DNA of 43,191 bases from an uncultured Acholeplasmatales bacterium (GTDB lineage: Bacteria > Bacillota_I > Bacilli_A > Acholeplasmatales > Anaeroplasmataceae), in assembly GCA_905236965.1 (NCBI GenBank), contig CAJOQR010000064.1, forward strand, positions 1 through 43,191, read 5' to 3'. Below the pieces are notes generated by a model. It saw only the letters and a program-made list of their open reading frames with translations. It made no database searches and had not been told where the DNA came from. Shown in pieces: positions 17,727 through 27,743 of the stretch (positions are counted from its first letter, which is position 1; every line of letters begins with the position of its first letter). Position numbers and translations under genes: made by a program.

Positions 17727-18695
17727 ATGGAAAACGTAATGGATGATACTACAAAAGAAGAATCAAAGCCTAAAAAGAAAAATAAGAAAAAAAGCATTAG
17801 TTATGCTAAATGGGGTTATATTTTTATTCTTCCTTTCTTTGTTGTCTATTTGATTTTTACATTAGTTCCACAAATAACAACAATTGTTTATAGCTTTTTT
17901 GAATATTTTAAAGATGGTTTAGATACTTATGGTCCTAGATTTGTAGGCTTCGAGAATTATATTAAATTATTTAGTGTTTCTGAGGCTGGATCAATTATGA
18001 TATTGAAATGCTTAGGTAATACTTTAATAATGTGGGTTTTAGGAGCTGTATTTCAATTAATCGTTTCACTTGTTTTAGCATTATTCTTTACAAGCACAAG
18101 ATTAAATTTAAAAGGATTAGGTTTCTTTAAATCAGTATTTTATATGCCTAATTTAATTATGGCATCAGCATTTGCATTTTTATTCTATGCTATTTTTAAT
18201 GCTATAGGTCCTGTTAATCAAATGTTACAAGCATTTGGATGGACAACTCAAAATATTGATTTTATTACGACTTATCCTTGGTCAACTAGAAGCTTAGTTG
18301 CAGCAATGAATTTTTTGATGTGGTTTGGTAATACAACAATATTGTTAATGGCTGGCATCATGGGTATTGATGAAAGCTTATTTGAAGCTGCACGTATGGA
18401 TGGTGCATCTTCAACAAGAGTATTCATAGATATAACATTACCACTTTTAAAACCAATTTTAGTTTATGTTTTAATTACATCTATGATTGGTGGATTACAG
18501 ATGTATGATGTACCTCATGTTTTAACTAAAGGCTTAGGCTCTCCTAATAACACAACTAAAACACTTGTTATGCTTTTAAATGATTATTTATCAGTTAGAA
18601 ATTATGGTATGGCAGGAGCTGTTGCGGTAGTATTATTTTTTGTTACAGCATTATTAAGTATCATTGTATTTAAATCTGTATCTAATAAAGAATAA
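17727..18695 (+). CDS. Sugar ABC transporter permease (MalF/UgpA-like)
   Basis: Six-TM; EAARMDGASSTRVFIDITLPLLKPI EAA loop. Start at ATG 17727 after GGAGGTG; the ORF-track extension is read through the terminator. Confidence 0.93.
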   Translation: MENVMDDTTKEESKPKKKNKKKSISYAKWGYIFILPFFVVYLIFTLVPQITTIVYSFFEYFKDGLDTYGPRFVGFENYIKLFSVSEAGSIMILKCLGNTLIMWVLGAVFQLIVSLVLALFFTSTRLNLKGLGFFKSVFYMPNLIMASAFAFLFYAIFNAIGPVNQMLQAFGWTTQNIDFITTYPWSTRSLVAAMNFLMWFGNTTILLMAGIMGIDESLFEAARMDGASSTRVFIDITLPLLKPILVYVLITSMIGGLQMYDVPHVLTKGLGSPNNTTKTLVMLLNDYLSVRNYGMAGAVAVVLFFVTALLSIIVFKSVSNKE

Positions 18696-18706
18696 AGGAG
18701 GTAAAT

Positions 18707-19627
18707 ATGGAAAATAGTATAGATAACGAAGTTGTTAAAAAATCTAAAAAGGTTGATTCAACTGGCTCTAAAGAAAATAGAAATGCTAAAATAAAATTAA
18801 CAATTCAACGTGTATTTGTTTATATGTTTTTAATCATATTAACCTTTATTTGCTTATTCTTTTTCTATTTATTATTTGTAAATGCAACTAGAAGCCATGC
18901 AGAATTGCAAGCTGGTTTTACATTAATTCCTTCAACTCATTTTTTTGAAAATTTTAAAAAATTATGGAATTATACTGATGTTGCTGATATTAAGCTAGGA
19001 TTATTAAATTCATTTATTATTGCTTCTTTATCAGCAATATTAACAACTTATTTTTCAGCTTTATGTGCATATGGTATTTATGCATATGATTTTAAATTTA
19101 AAAAAGCAGCTGAAACATTTATTTTAGCAATAATGATGATTCCATCACAAGTTTCATCAGTTGGCTTTGTTCAAATATGTAATGAGCTTGGCTGGAAAAA
19201 TCAATTTTGGGTATTAATTATTCCTTCAATTGCTGCTCCAGCGACATTCTTTTATATGATTCAACACCTAAGAGCAACTCTACCACTAGAGCTTGTTGAA
19301 GCATCAAGAATGGATGGTTCTAATGAATTTATGACATTTAATAGAATTGTTCTTCCTGTTATGAAGCCTGCATTAGCGGTTCAATTAATATTCTCATTTG
19401 TTGCATCATGGAATAATTTATATTTACCAACATTATTATTAACTGATAAATCAAAAAGAACACTACCTACAATGTTATCATTGCTAAGAAGTGCTGATTT
19501 TTCTAAAATGGATATGGGCTTAATTTATATGGCAATATTTGTATCAATTTTCCCTGTATTAATAGTTTACATTTTCTTATCTAAATCTATTATTAAGGGT
19601 GTTACAAGCGGATCAGTTAAAGGTTAG
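18707..19627 (+). CDS. Carbohydrate ABC transporter permease (MalG/UgpE-like)
   Basis: [30 protein letters not shown] loop, multi-TM. Confidence 0.93.
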   Translation: MENSIDNEVVKKSKKVDSTGSKENRNAKIKLTIQRVFVYMFLIILTFICLFFFYLLFVNATRSHAELQAGFTLIPSTHFFENFKKLWNYTDVADIKLGLLNSFIIASLSAILTTYFSALCAYGIYAYDFKFKKAAETFILAIMMIPSQVSSVGFVQICNELGWKNQFWVLIIPSIAAPATFFYMIQHLRATLPLELVEASRMDGSNEFMTFNRIVLPVMKPALAVQLIFSFVASWNNLYLPTLLLTDKSKRTLPTMLSLLRSADFSKMDMGLIYMAIFVSIFPVLIVYIFLSKSIIKGVTSGSVKG

Positions 19628-19641
19628 AAAGAGGAAAGAAT

Positions 19642-20901
19642 ATGGCAGAAGTAATTTTAAAAAATATTGTAAAAATTTATCCTTATGTTGAAAAGAAACC
19701 TAAGAAGAAATTGTTTTCTAAAAAAGTAGTTGAACCAGTTAGAAGAGGAGTTAATCTTCAATTGACTGATAAAGGTGTTGTTGCGGTTCAAAATTTTAAT
19801 TTAACAATTGCTGATGGAGAATTTATTGTATTAGTTGGCCCATCAGGCTGTGGTAAATCAACAACATTACGTATGGTTGCTGGATTAGAAGAAATCACTG
19901 AAGGTGAATTATATATAGATGGTAAAATTGTAAATTCAATAGAACCTAAAGATCGTGATATTGCAATGGTATTCCAAAATTATGCTTTATATCCACATAT
20001 GACTGTTTATGATAATATGGCATATTCATTAAAAATTAAAAAAACGCCAAAGGATGAAATAGATCAAAAAGTAAGAGAAGCAGCTGAAATTTTAAATATT
20101 ACTGATTATTTAGGAAGAAAGCCTAAAAATTTATCTGGTGGTCAACGTCAACGTGTCGCAATAGGTAGAGCTATTGTTAGAAACCCTAAGGTTTTATTAA
20201 TGGATGAACCATTATCTAACCTTGATGCTAAATTACGTAATCAAATGCGTGCTGAAATTATTAAGCTTAGAAGTAGAATTGATACAACATTTATTTATGT
20301 AACACATGACCAAGTTGAGGCTATGACTTTAGGCGATCGTATTGTTGTTATGAAAGATGGCTATGTTCAACAAATAGGAACACCACAAGATGTTTATGAT
20401 AATCCTAGAAATAAATTTGTTTCAGGATTTATTGGTACGCCTCAAATGAATTATTTTGATGCTGACCTTTTATTAGAAGATGATAAATATTTTGTTAAGA
20501 TAGATGATTATAAAATAGAATTATCAAAAGAAAAACAAGAAAGATTAAAAAATAATAATATAAAACCACAATTAATTACATTAGGTGTTAGACCAGATCA
20601 TATGATTGTTGGAGAAGATGGTATAGAAGGTGTTGTTGAAGTTTCAGAATTAATGGGTCCTTCTGCACATTTACACTTAAAAGTAAAAGATAGTGATGTT
20701 ATAGTAATTATTCCTACTTTAGGTGGATATATTAATCAAGTAGGTCAAAAAATTAAATTAGGATTTACAGGTAATTTGATTAATTTATTCTCAAAAGAAA
20801 ATGATAAGAATCTAGAATATATTTTAGAAGATGATTATAATTTAAAAATAGAAGCTGAAGAAGAAAAAGAAGATATAGAAAATCAAAAAGTAGAAGAATA
20901 A
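19642..20901 (+). CDS. ABC transporter ATP-binding protein (UgpC/MsmK/MalK-like)
   Basis: [50 protein letters not shown]-terminal TOBE region. Confidence 0.95.
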   Translation: MAEVILKNIVKIYPYVEKKPKKKLFSKKVVEPVRRGVNLQLTDKGVVAVQNFNLTIADGEFIVLVGPSGCGKSTTLRMVAGLEEITEGELYIDGKIVNSIEPKDRDIAMVFQNYALYPHMTVYDNMAYSLKIKKTPKDEIDQKVREAAEILNITDYLGRKPKNLSGGQRQRVAIGRAIVRNPKVLLMDEPLSNLDAKLRNQMRAEIIKLRSRIDTTFIYVTHDQVEAMTLGDRIVVMKDGYVQQIGTPQDVYDNPRNKFVSGFIGTPQMNYFDADLLLEDDKYFVKIDDYKIELSKEKQERLKNNNIKPQLITLGVRPDHMIVGEDGIEGVVEVSELMGPSAHLHLKVKDSDVIVIIPTLGGYINQVGQKIKLGFTGNLINLFSKENDKNLEYILEDDYNLKIEAEEEKEDIENQKVEE

Positions 20902-20906
20902 TTAAT

Positions 20907-20940
20907 AAAAGTTGTTAAGATTACCTTAACAACTTTTTTA
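20907..20940 (+). terminator. Rho-independent terminator after ABC operon
   Basis: AAAAGTTGTTAAG-attac-CTTAACAACTTTT + T run. Confidence 0.88.
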
Positions 20941-21002
20941 AAAATATTTTAAAAATAAAAAAATAAATTGTATAATTTATTTAAATAAATGGTGGTGATA
21001 TT

Positions 21003-21893
21003 TTGAGAGTAGGAATTGATGTAGGAGGAACTACTGTTAAAGTTGGTTTTATTGATAATTATAAAATTATCGATAAATTAGTAGTTGAAACAAAAAAAGA
21101 AACATTATTTGATGATGTATTAAATGAAATAAAAAAATATTCATTAGAAAAAAAATATGATATTGAAGGATTAGGTTTTGGACTTCCAGGACATGTTATA
21201 GGAACATATATTGATAAAATGCCAAATGTTGGTATTGAAAATTTAGATATAAAGCCTATTATTTCATCATATTTTAATAATGTTAAAATAGGAACAACTA
21301 ATGATGCAAATGCGGCTGCCTTAGGTGAACTTTTATCTGATAATGATAATAAAAATAAATCATGCTATATGATAACTTTAGGTACTGGTGTTGGTGGCGG
21401 ATTAGTTATTGATGGTAAGGTTAGAGATGGTGCACATGCAAATTGTGGTGAAATAGGTCATATGTTTATTGATGATTTACATAATTATAAGTGCACTTGT
21501 GGATTATCTGGTTGTTTAGAAACTGTTGCATCAGCAACAGGAATTGTAAGATTAGCAAATGAGTATTATGATCAATTTAAAACGAGCTTAAAAAGAGAAT
21601 CTTTTGTTTCTAAGGATGTTTTTGATTTAGCAAAAGAAAATGATGAATTAGGATTATTTGTTTTAGATAAAGTAGCATCTTATTTAGGAAAAGCTATTTC
21701 TATAATAGAGCTTGCGGTTGATGTTGATATTATATATATTGGCGGTGGTGTTTCTAATGCTGGTGATATATTGATTAATAAAATAAAACAATATTATAAT
21801 AAATATGCTCATTTTGCTATAAAAAATTTAAATATTAAAAAAGCAAAATTAGGAAATGATGCAGGAATGCTTGGGGCTGCATATTTATTTTAA
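21003..21893 (+). CDS. ROK family kinase (glucokinase-like), TTG start
   Basis: RVGIDVGGTTVKVGFID, TLGTGVGGGLVIDG, CTCGLSGCLETVAS (ROK zinc motif); TTG start after GGTGGTGA. Confidence 0.9.
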   Translation: MRVGIDVGGTTVKVGFIDNYKIIDKLVVETKKETLFDDVLNEIKKYSLEKKYDIEGLGFGLPGHVIGTYIDKMPNVGIENLDIKPIISSYFNNVKIGTTNDANAAALGELLSDNDNKNKSCYMITLGTGVGGGLVIDGKVRDGAHANCGEIGHMFIDDLHNYKCTCGLSGCLETVASATGIVRLANEYYDQFKTSLKRESFVSKDVFDLAKENDELGLFVLDKVASYLGKAISIIELAVDVDIIYIGGGVSNAGDILINKIKQYYNKYAHFAIKNLNIKKAKLGNDAGMLGAAYLF

Positions 21894-21898
21894 ATTAA

Positions 21899-21928
21899 AA
21901 ATTGGATGTGAATTTTCACATCCAATTT
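21899..21928. terminator. Bidirectional terminator
   Basis: AAATTGGATGTGAA-tt-TTCACATCCAATTT between convergent genes. Confidence 0.85.
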
Positions 21929-21934
21929 AATTAT

Positions 21935-24358
21935 TTATAAACTATTTTTTAAAATCATATTTATTAAATCTTTATATAAAATATTTGCTTCTTTTGCTTC
22001 AGCTGCAAAATGTGAATAACATCCTAATTCAGGAAGAGAATCACATTTAATACAATATATATCATCATTTTTAATTATAAAATTTATTTTTGAATATGCT
22101 TTTAAATTTAATATGCTTGATGCCTTTAAAGAAATTTCTTGCAATTTATTTTCTAATTCTTTTTCTATTTCTGCAGGGCATCTTTTTGATTTAATCCCTC
22201 TTAAATTCATTCCAATTAATTCATCTTTTGTATTTAAAGGAAGAATTTCTAAAACAGGAAGTGGTGTCAAATTAATTGTAGAACAACTAAATTCACGCCC
22301 TATTATATATTCTTCAATAATTATTTCATCATCCCATTTAAAAGCTTCTATAATGGCTTTATTTAATTCATCATCATTAATTACAGCTTTTATTCCAACA
22401 CCATATCCTAATGTATTAGTTTTAACTATTAAAGGATATGAAAAATTATATTTATTAGGATAAATTATTTCATCACCTTTTTTTAAACTATACCATTTTG
22501 GAGTTTTAATATTATTTTCTTTTAAAATAGATTTAGATATTATTTTATTTGTTGCTTTAAAAGAAGATAGATAATCATTTCCTGTATAATCAATTCCTAA
22601 TAAATCGAATGTTGCTTGTATTTTTCCATTTTCTCCATCTGTTCCATTTAATGCAATAAATACTAAATCGCTTTGCTTACATATTTGTAAAACATTAGGA
22701 CCAAAATATGAATCTGTTTGATATATTCTTCTTTTTCTAACAGCCCATAAATCAGGTAAGCTTTCAGGTATTTCTCCTATATCTAAACTATATTTATCTG
22801 GATTTTTAAACGCATCATTTATTTTTATTTCTTCGTCATTATATCCCATATATGAATCAAGTAATATAACATTATGACCTAAATCTTTTAATTCTTTATA
22901 AATCATATAGCCATTATGTAATGAAATATTTCTTTCTATTGATAATCCTCCAGCTAAAACAACTATATTTAAGTTTTCTATATCCTCATCAATTTCATTA
23001 ATATCTAATGTATCTAAATCAATATTTTTACCATTTAAATCTAATTCTAAGGTTTTTAGTTTTTCTTTAGTTAAAGAAACAACAATAAGTGCTTTTGAAA
23101 TTTGTTCTTTTGTTAAATTGACTTCATATTTTTTTATAAGCATTGATTGTATTTTTTTAACAACTATTTTATTTACATGTGAAATTAAAAAATTAGAAAC
23201 ACCTAAGATAATATTTAATTTTTTAGAATTTACTAAATCTTCAATAATTTCAATTGTTTTTACTATTTCTTTAGCATCAAAATGATTCATTATATCCTTT
23301 AAAGATATTAAAAAATTAGGATTTTGCTTAGAATATTTAATTGTAAATGCTAAAACATATGCAGCGTTATCTATATAATCCTCATCACCAATTAAATTAA
23401 ATAAAAAATTAATGAAATCTTCTTGTGAAATCTCTTTATTAACGCTAAATCCTTTTTCAACTAATTCACCAACTAATTTATTATTTTTACTACGATCTTT
23501 ATCTGTTTCTGCAGAACGAATCAAGCTATTAATAAATCCTTTTAAAATTTGCATTTCTGGTCTTTGTCCATTTGGATTTATTTCCATTTTATAATTTTTA
23601 TCATCATCAAAAGAAAAGAAAGTATTAGGACAATGGCTTTCAGCAAAACCTCCTGCACCATATCCAAAGCCTACATAAAATGTTTGTGATCCTATATCAT
23701 TCATTAAAATATTTACAAAATCATAATCTATGTTATGGTTTTGTATAATATTTTGTCTTGATAATATTTCTTTTTTATAATAATTAATAAATTTATCTGA
23801 AAATCCTTGACCATCAAAGGAAACACATCTATCAACAGTATTATTTAATATAGCAATATATTTAGCTTTATTTCCTCCTTTAGAATGTCCTATTACAGTA
23901 ATATAATAATTTTTTAATTCAAATTGTTGATATATAAATTTATACCATTCTAAAGCATTGATTTGTTGTAAAGAATCTATTTGGTTAGCTCCTAAAAAAT
24001 CATCTGTCCATTCCATTGCGGCAGTTCCTCTATATGCAACAACAGATTCTTTTTCTTCTTCATTGATAAATAATATAGATAAACCAAGACCACCACCAAA
24101 AGCCATATCAAAATGTGAATCAATGATTTTTGTTTCACATAATTTTTTGTTTTTTAATATCGCATAAATTAAATTTTTCCAATCATATCCAGTTGTAAAA
24201 GAAGAATAATCCTTTTCATCATCTATTTGTGTTAAATCCATTAAATCAAACATTTCTTTAATAGTTTTCCCAACAAAATTAGATATATTTAAAAGAGGTG
24301 GAATATCTTCTAAATATGTTAAATTTTCTAATAATAATAATTCATCGACTCTAAACAT
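21935..24358 (-). CDS. Fusion protein: N-terminal DUF2974/Mbeg1-like alpha/beta hydrolase, C-terminal D-Ala-D-Ala ligase-like ATP-grasp domain
   Basis: One uninterrupted 807-aa ORF: GHSKGGNKAKYIA nucleophile elbow and VAYRGTA in the N half; VVLAGGLSIERNISLHNG, ALNGTDGENGKIQATFDLLGIDYTG, VKTNTLGYGVGIKAV, EEYIIGREFSC in the C half. Confidence 0.8.
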   Translation of the reverse strand: MFRVDELLLLENLTYLEDIPPLLNISNFVGKTIKEMFDLMDLTQIDDEKDYSSFTTGYDWKNLIYAILKNKKLCETKIIDSHFDMAFGGGLGLSILFINEEEKESVVAYRGTAAMEWTDDFLGANQIDSLQQINALEWYKFIYQQFELKNYYITVIGHSKGGNKAKYIAILNNTVDRCVSFDGQGFSDKFINYYKKEILSRQNIIQNHNIDYDFVNILMNDIGSQTFYVGFGYGAGGFAESHCPNTFFSFDDDKNYKMEINPNGQRPEMQILKGFINSLIRSAETDKDRSKNNKLVGELVEKGFSVNKEISQEDFINFLFNLIGDEDYIDNAAYVLAFTIKYSKQNPNFLISLKDIMNHFDAKEIVKTIEIIEDLVNSKKLNIILGVSNFLISHVNKIVVKKIQSMLIKKYEVNLTKEQISKALIVVSLTKEKLKTLELDLNGKNIDLDTLDINEIDEDIENLNIVVLAGGLSIERNISLHNGYMIYKELKDLGHNVILLDSYMGYNDEEIKINDAFKNPDKYSLDIGEIPESLPDLWAVRKRRIYQTDSYFGPNVLQICKQSDLVFIALNGTDGENGKIQATFDLLGIDYTGNDYLSSFKATNKIISKSILKENNIKTPKWYSLKKGDEIIYPNKYNFSYPLIVKTNTLGYGVGIKAVINDDELNKAIIEAFKWDDEIIIEEYIIGREFSCSTINLTPLPVLEILPLNTKDELIGMNLRGIKSKRCPAEIEKELENKLQEISLKASSILNLKAYSKINFIIKNDDIYCIKCDSLPELGCYSHFAAEAKEANILYKDLINMILKNSL

Positions 24359-24482
24359 TTATATATACCTCTTTAAAATCATCGTTTTAATTTTAACATA
24401 TTTAGTATATATTAGTAAAAATATTTGTAAAACTAAATAAAAAAATGTAAAATTAAGATAGTTTTTATGAGGTATATTTTAT

Positions 24483-25442
24483 ATGATTTTAAGTAAAGAT
24501 GTTGAAAAAATTTTAACTGTTATTACAGAAATGTCAAAAGAAGAAAATTATTATAAATTATTAGAAGATATTTTAGAAGTAGGAATGTCTATTTCTAATT
24601 GTGATGGTGGTACATTATATTTATTGAATGGTGATAAATTAGAATTCTTTTTTATGGTAACAAAATCTTTAAATATAAAAGAGGGTGGTACAAAAACTAA
24701 AATAAATTTACCACCAGTTGATATTAATTCACCATCTGTTGCAGCATTATGTGCTAAAGCAAAAAGAATAATAAATGTAGAAGATGTTTATTTTGATAAA
24801 ACATATAATTGGTCTGGACCTAAAAAATATGATGAATTAACAGGATATCATACAGAATCTGTACTTGTTTTACCTTTATTTGATAAAGAAAAAAATGTAT
24901 TAGGTGTTATGCAATTAATAAATGCTGTTTTATTTAAAAAGGTTGTCCCATTTTCTTATGATGTTGAAAAAATATTATCATCTTTATCATCTTTATCAGG
25001 TATATTATTAGATAATATTAAACTATATGATAGCACAAAGGATTTATTAGATTCATTAGTAAATGTTATTGTTAAACAAGATAAAAAAAATCAATCACTA
25101 AATGTAGCAAATATTTGCGATGAATTTGTTGATTTTTTAAATTTAAATGGATATGATGAAATTTCAAAATCTGCAAAAGAAGAATTAGTTATGGCTTCAA
25201 GGCTTTATAATGCAACTAATGCTTTAGCTGAAATTGATTTTAAAAATAAATATATACATGTAAAAGATATTATTTATAGTTATCATAATCAAGATAAAAT
25301 AAATCCTGATATTTCTAAATATGTTGAAATTTTAAAAATTGCAGATTATTATGATAAAACAAAATCAATAGATTTATTAAAAGAAAACGAAAAGCTAAAT
25401 AAAAATTTAGTCGATAATTTTATAAATTTTATTGAAAGATAA
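24483..25442 (+). CDS. GAF domain protein with C-terminal helical (degenerate HD-GYP-like?) region
   Basis: GAF: CDGGTLYLL, IINVEDVYFDKTYNWSGPKKYDELTGYHTESVLVLPL, GVMQLINA (pattern typical of GAF-HD-GYP proteins); C-term PDISKYVEILKIADYYD. Confidence 0.75.
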   Translation: MILSKDVEKILTVITEMSKEENYYKLLEDILEVGMSISNCDGGTLYLLNGDKLEFFFMVTKSLNIKEGGTKTKINLPPVDINSPSVAALCAKAKRIINVEDVYFDKTYNWSGPKKYDELTGYHTESVLVLPLFDKEKNVLGVMQLINAVLFKKVVPFSYDVEKILSSLSSLSGILLDNIKLYDSTKDLLDSLVNVIVKQDKKNQSLNVANICDEFVDFLNLNGYDEISKSAKEELVMASRLYNATNALAEIDFKNKYIHVKDIIYSYHNQDKINPDISKYVEILKIADYYDKTKSIDLLKENEKLNKNLVDNFINFIER

Positions 25443-25443
25443 T

Positions 25444-25471
25444 AAAAAAGGATGAGATTCATCCTTTTTTT
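25444..25471 (+). terminator. Rho-independent terminator, probably bidirectional
   Basis: AAAAAGGATGA-gat-TCATCCTTTTT. Confidence 0.85.
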
Positions 25472-25477
25472 GTTATA

Positions 25478-26077
25478 TTATCTAGAATTCATAATTTTAT
25501 TATTTATGAAAGAATTATACATATCAAATTCATCATCAGCATATATTCCAAGTTCAATAGCTATTTCATAATAAATTTGATCGATTGTATGGAATTCTAT
25601 ATCTAAGTTATCAAACATAGAAGAAGTAATATCGCTTAATATTGCAAAATATTCATCAGGTACATTTTTTTTATTATCTATTGATTTTGTTACTTTATCA
25701 TATAAATCATCTAATTTTTTTAAATCATTTTTTGTTTCTTTATAATTTAATGCTTCGTTTTGAAAATCATTAATATATAATAATAAATTAATAGTTTTAG
25801 AATATTTTTCTAATTCCATATAATCGTTATTAAAATTCTTTTTTAATAATGTTTGAATTAATAAAAATTGGTCATAAATATAATCAAAACCTGTTGAGAA
25901 AATTAATTCTAAATCATCATTTAATTTTTTTTCTTTAGAATGCTTATCATATAAATAATCAACAACTGCAATAACAGATGTAAAACGAGATATTGTTTTA
26001 CTTTTATTTTTTATTAATGTATTTATTAATTCAAAATTTTCTGATTTCCAATTTGAGTAATCTGTATAAATATCCAT
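25478..26077 (-). CDS. Hypothetical helical protein, unknown function
   Basis: 199-aa ORF immediately downstream of lysS on the same strand; no motif recognised. Confidence 0.6.
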   Translation of the reverse strand: MDIYTDYSNWKSENFELINTLIKNKSKTISRFTSVIAVVDYLYDKHSKEKKLNDDLELIFSTGFDYIYDQFLLIQTLLKKNFNNDYMELEKYSKTINLLLYINDFQNEALNYKETKNDLKKLDDLYDKVTKSIDNKKNVPDEYFAILSDITSSMFDNLDIEFHTIDQIYYEIAIELGIYADDEFDMYNSFINNKIMNSR

Positions 26078-26078
26078 A

Positions 26079-27575
26079 TTATCTTGTTTTCATTTGAGGG
26101 AATAAAATTACATCTCTAATTGATTCAGATTCAGTTAAGAAAATAACTAATCTATCAACACCGATACCGATACCACCACAAGGAGGCATACCATATTCTA
26201 ATGCTTCAACGAAATCATTATCCATTTCGTTTGCTTCATCATTACCTTTTTCTTTTTCAGCTAATTGTTCAATAAATCTTTCTTTTTGATCGATTGGATC
26301 ATTTAATTCTGTATAAGCATTTGCGAATTCTTTTCCACCAATAAATAATTCAAATCTTTGAACAAATCTTGGATCTGTAGGATCCTTTTTTGTTAAAGGA
26401 GATATCTCAATTGGATGACCACATAAGAATGTTGGTTGTACTAATTTAGATTCACAATATTCTTCAAAAAAAGCATTTATTATATGTCCAACAGTAAAAT
26501 GCTTTTCAATTGGAACATTGTGCTCTTTAGCTATTTGTTGAGCTTGTTCTAATGTGTAATTATTATTTTTAAAATCAACACCTGTTTGTTCTTTTATTAA
26601 TTCGCACATTGTTACTTTTCTAAATGGTTTAGAAATGTCAATTGCATCTCCTTCAGGGTCAAATGGATTTTTAAATAATTCTTTTCCAATTACTTTTTTT
26701 GCAGAATGTCTTATAACACCTTCACATATATCCATCATAGATGATAAATCACCAAATGCTTGATATAATTCAACTGTTGTAAATTCTGGATTATGAGTTC
26801 TATCCATTCCTTCATTTCTAAAAATTCTTCCAATTTCATAAACTCTTTCAAGTCCACCTACTACTAATCTTTTTAAATGAAGCTCAGTTGCAATACGTAA
26901 ATAAAAATTTGCATCTAATGCATTGTGGTGTGTTATAAATGGTCTTGCGGTAGCACCACCTTGAATATTTTGTAATACAGGTGTTTCAACTTCTATAAAG
27001 CCTAAAGAATCAAAATATTCTTGCATTGCTCTTATAATTTGTGGACGTTGAATAGCAACTCTTTTTGCATCCTCATTCATAATTAAATCAAGATATCTAC
27101 GTCTATATCTTTCTTCTACATCTTGTAAGCCATGGAATTTTTCAGGTAATGGTCTTAAAGCTTTAACTAAATGTGTATATTCTTCGCATTTAATTGTGAT
27201 TTCGCCTGTTTGTGTTCTCATAACAGAGCCTTTAACACCAACAATATCTCCAATATCTGCCATTTTAAATAAATCATATTGATTATCACCAACAATATCC
27301 TTGCGGATATATATTTGAATTTTTCCTAATTTATCTTGTAATGCAAAAAAAGAAGCTTTTCCCATTTTTCTTATGAACATAATTCTTCCAGCAACACTAA
27401 CTTCATGTTTTTCGTTTTCTAAATCTTCATGAGAAAAATCCTTGAATTTTTCTTTTATTTCTAAACTTTTATTTGAAGCATCATATTTTTGTCCGAATGG
27501 ATCGATGCCTAATTCTTTATATTTTTCTAATTTTGCAATTCTTACTATTTCTTGTTCAGATCTCTTTTCTTCCAT
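26079..27575 (-). CDS. lysS: Lysyl-tRNA synthetase, class II
   Basis: 498 aa; FIEVETPVLQNIQGGATARPFITHHNAL, RIFRNEGMDRTHNPEFT, GGIGIGVDRLVIFLTES. Confidence 0.96.
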   Translation of the reverse strand: MEEKRSEQEIVRIAKLEKYKELGIDPFGQKYDASNKSLEIKEKFKDFSHEDLENEKHEVSVAGRIMFIRKMGKASFFALQDKLGKIQIYIRKDIVGDNQYDLFKMADIGDIVGVKGSVMRTQTGEITIKCEEYTHLVKALRPLPEKFHGLQDVEERYRRRYLDLIMNEDAKRVAIQRPQIIRAMQEYFDSLGFIEVETPVLQNIQGGATARPFITHHNALDANFYLRIATELHLKRLVVGGLERVYEIGRIFRNEGMDRTHNPEFTTVELYQAFGDLSSMMDICEGVIRHSAKKVIGKELFKNPFDPEGDAIDISKPFRKVTMCELIKEQTGVDFKNNNYTLEQAQQIAKEHNVPIEKHFTVGHIINAFFEEYCESKLVQPTFLCGHPIEISPLTKKDPTDPRFVQRFELFIGGKEFANAYTELNDPIDQKERFIEQLAEKEKGNDEANEMDNDFVEALEYGMPPCGGIGIGVDRLVIFLTESESIRDVILFPQMKTR

Positions 27576-27714
27576 ATTAGAACCTCCAATTTAAAACATA
27601 AAAATTATATCATAATAGATTTTAAAAAACAAATAAATGATAAATTTATTTATCATAATGGATAATTTATTATTGCTTTTTTTGTATTATGTATTTAATG
27701 TAATATAAAAATTT

Positions 27715-27743
27715 TTGCTTTTTTTATTAAAAAGTGCTAAAAT
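27715..27743 (+). promoter_or_regulatory. Predicted promoter of riboswitch-controlled surface operon
   Basis: TTGCTT (27715-27720), 17-bp spacer, TAAAAT (27738-27743). Confidence 0.55.

Noticed and set aside
22113-24167. Three plus-strand ORFs (22113-22463, 23412-23594, 23958-24167) inside the hydrolase-Ddl fusion
   Set aside because: Antisense to a continuous ORF with domain motifs throughout; S/F/I/L-rich shadow translations.
27631-27656. ATGATAAATTTATTTATCAT imperfect palindrome between lysS and the riboswitch leader
   Set aside because: Low-complexity AT-only sequence; such near-palindromes are expected by chance at this composition.
27576-27715. Possible T-box leader upstream of lysS (minus strand)
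   Set aside because: The upstream region is short and AT-rich with no T-box consensus (TGGNACCGCG) and no terminator.
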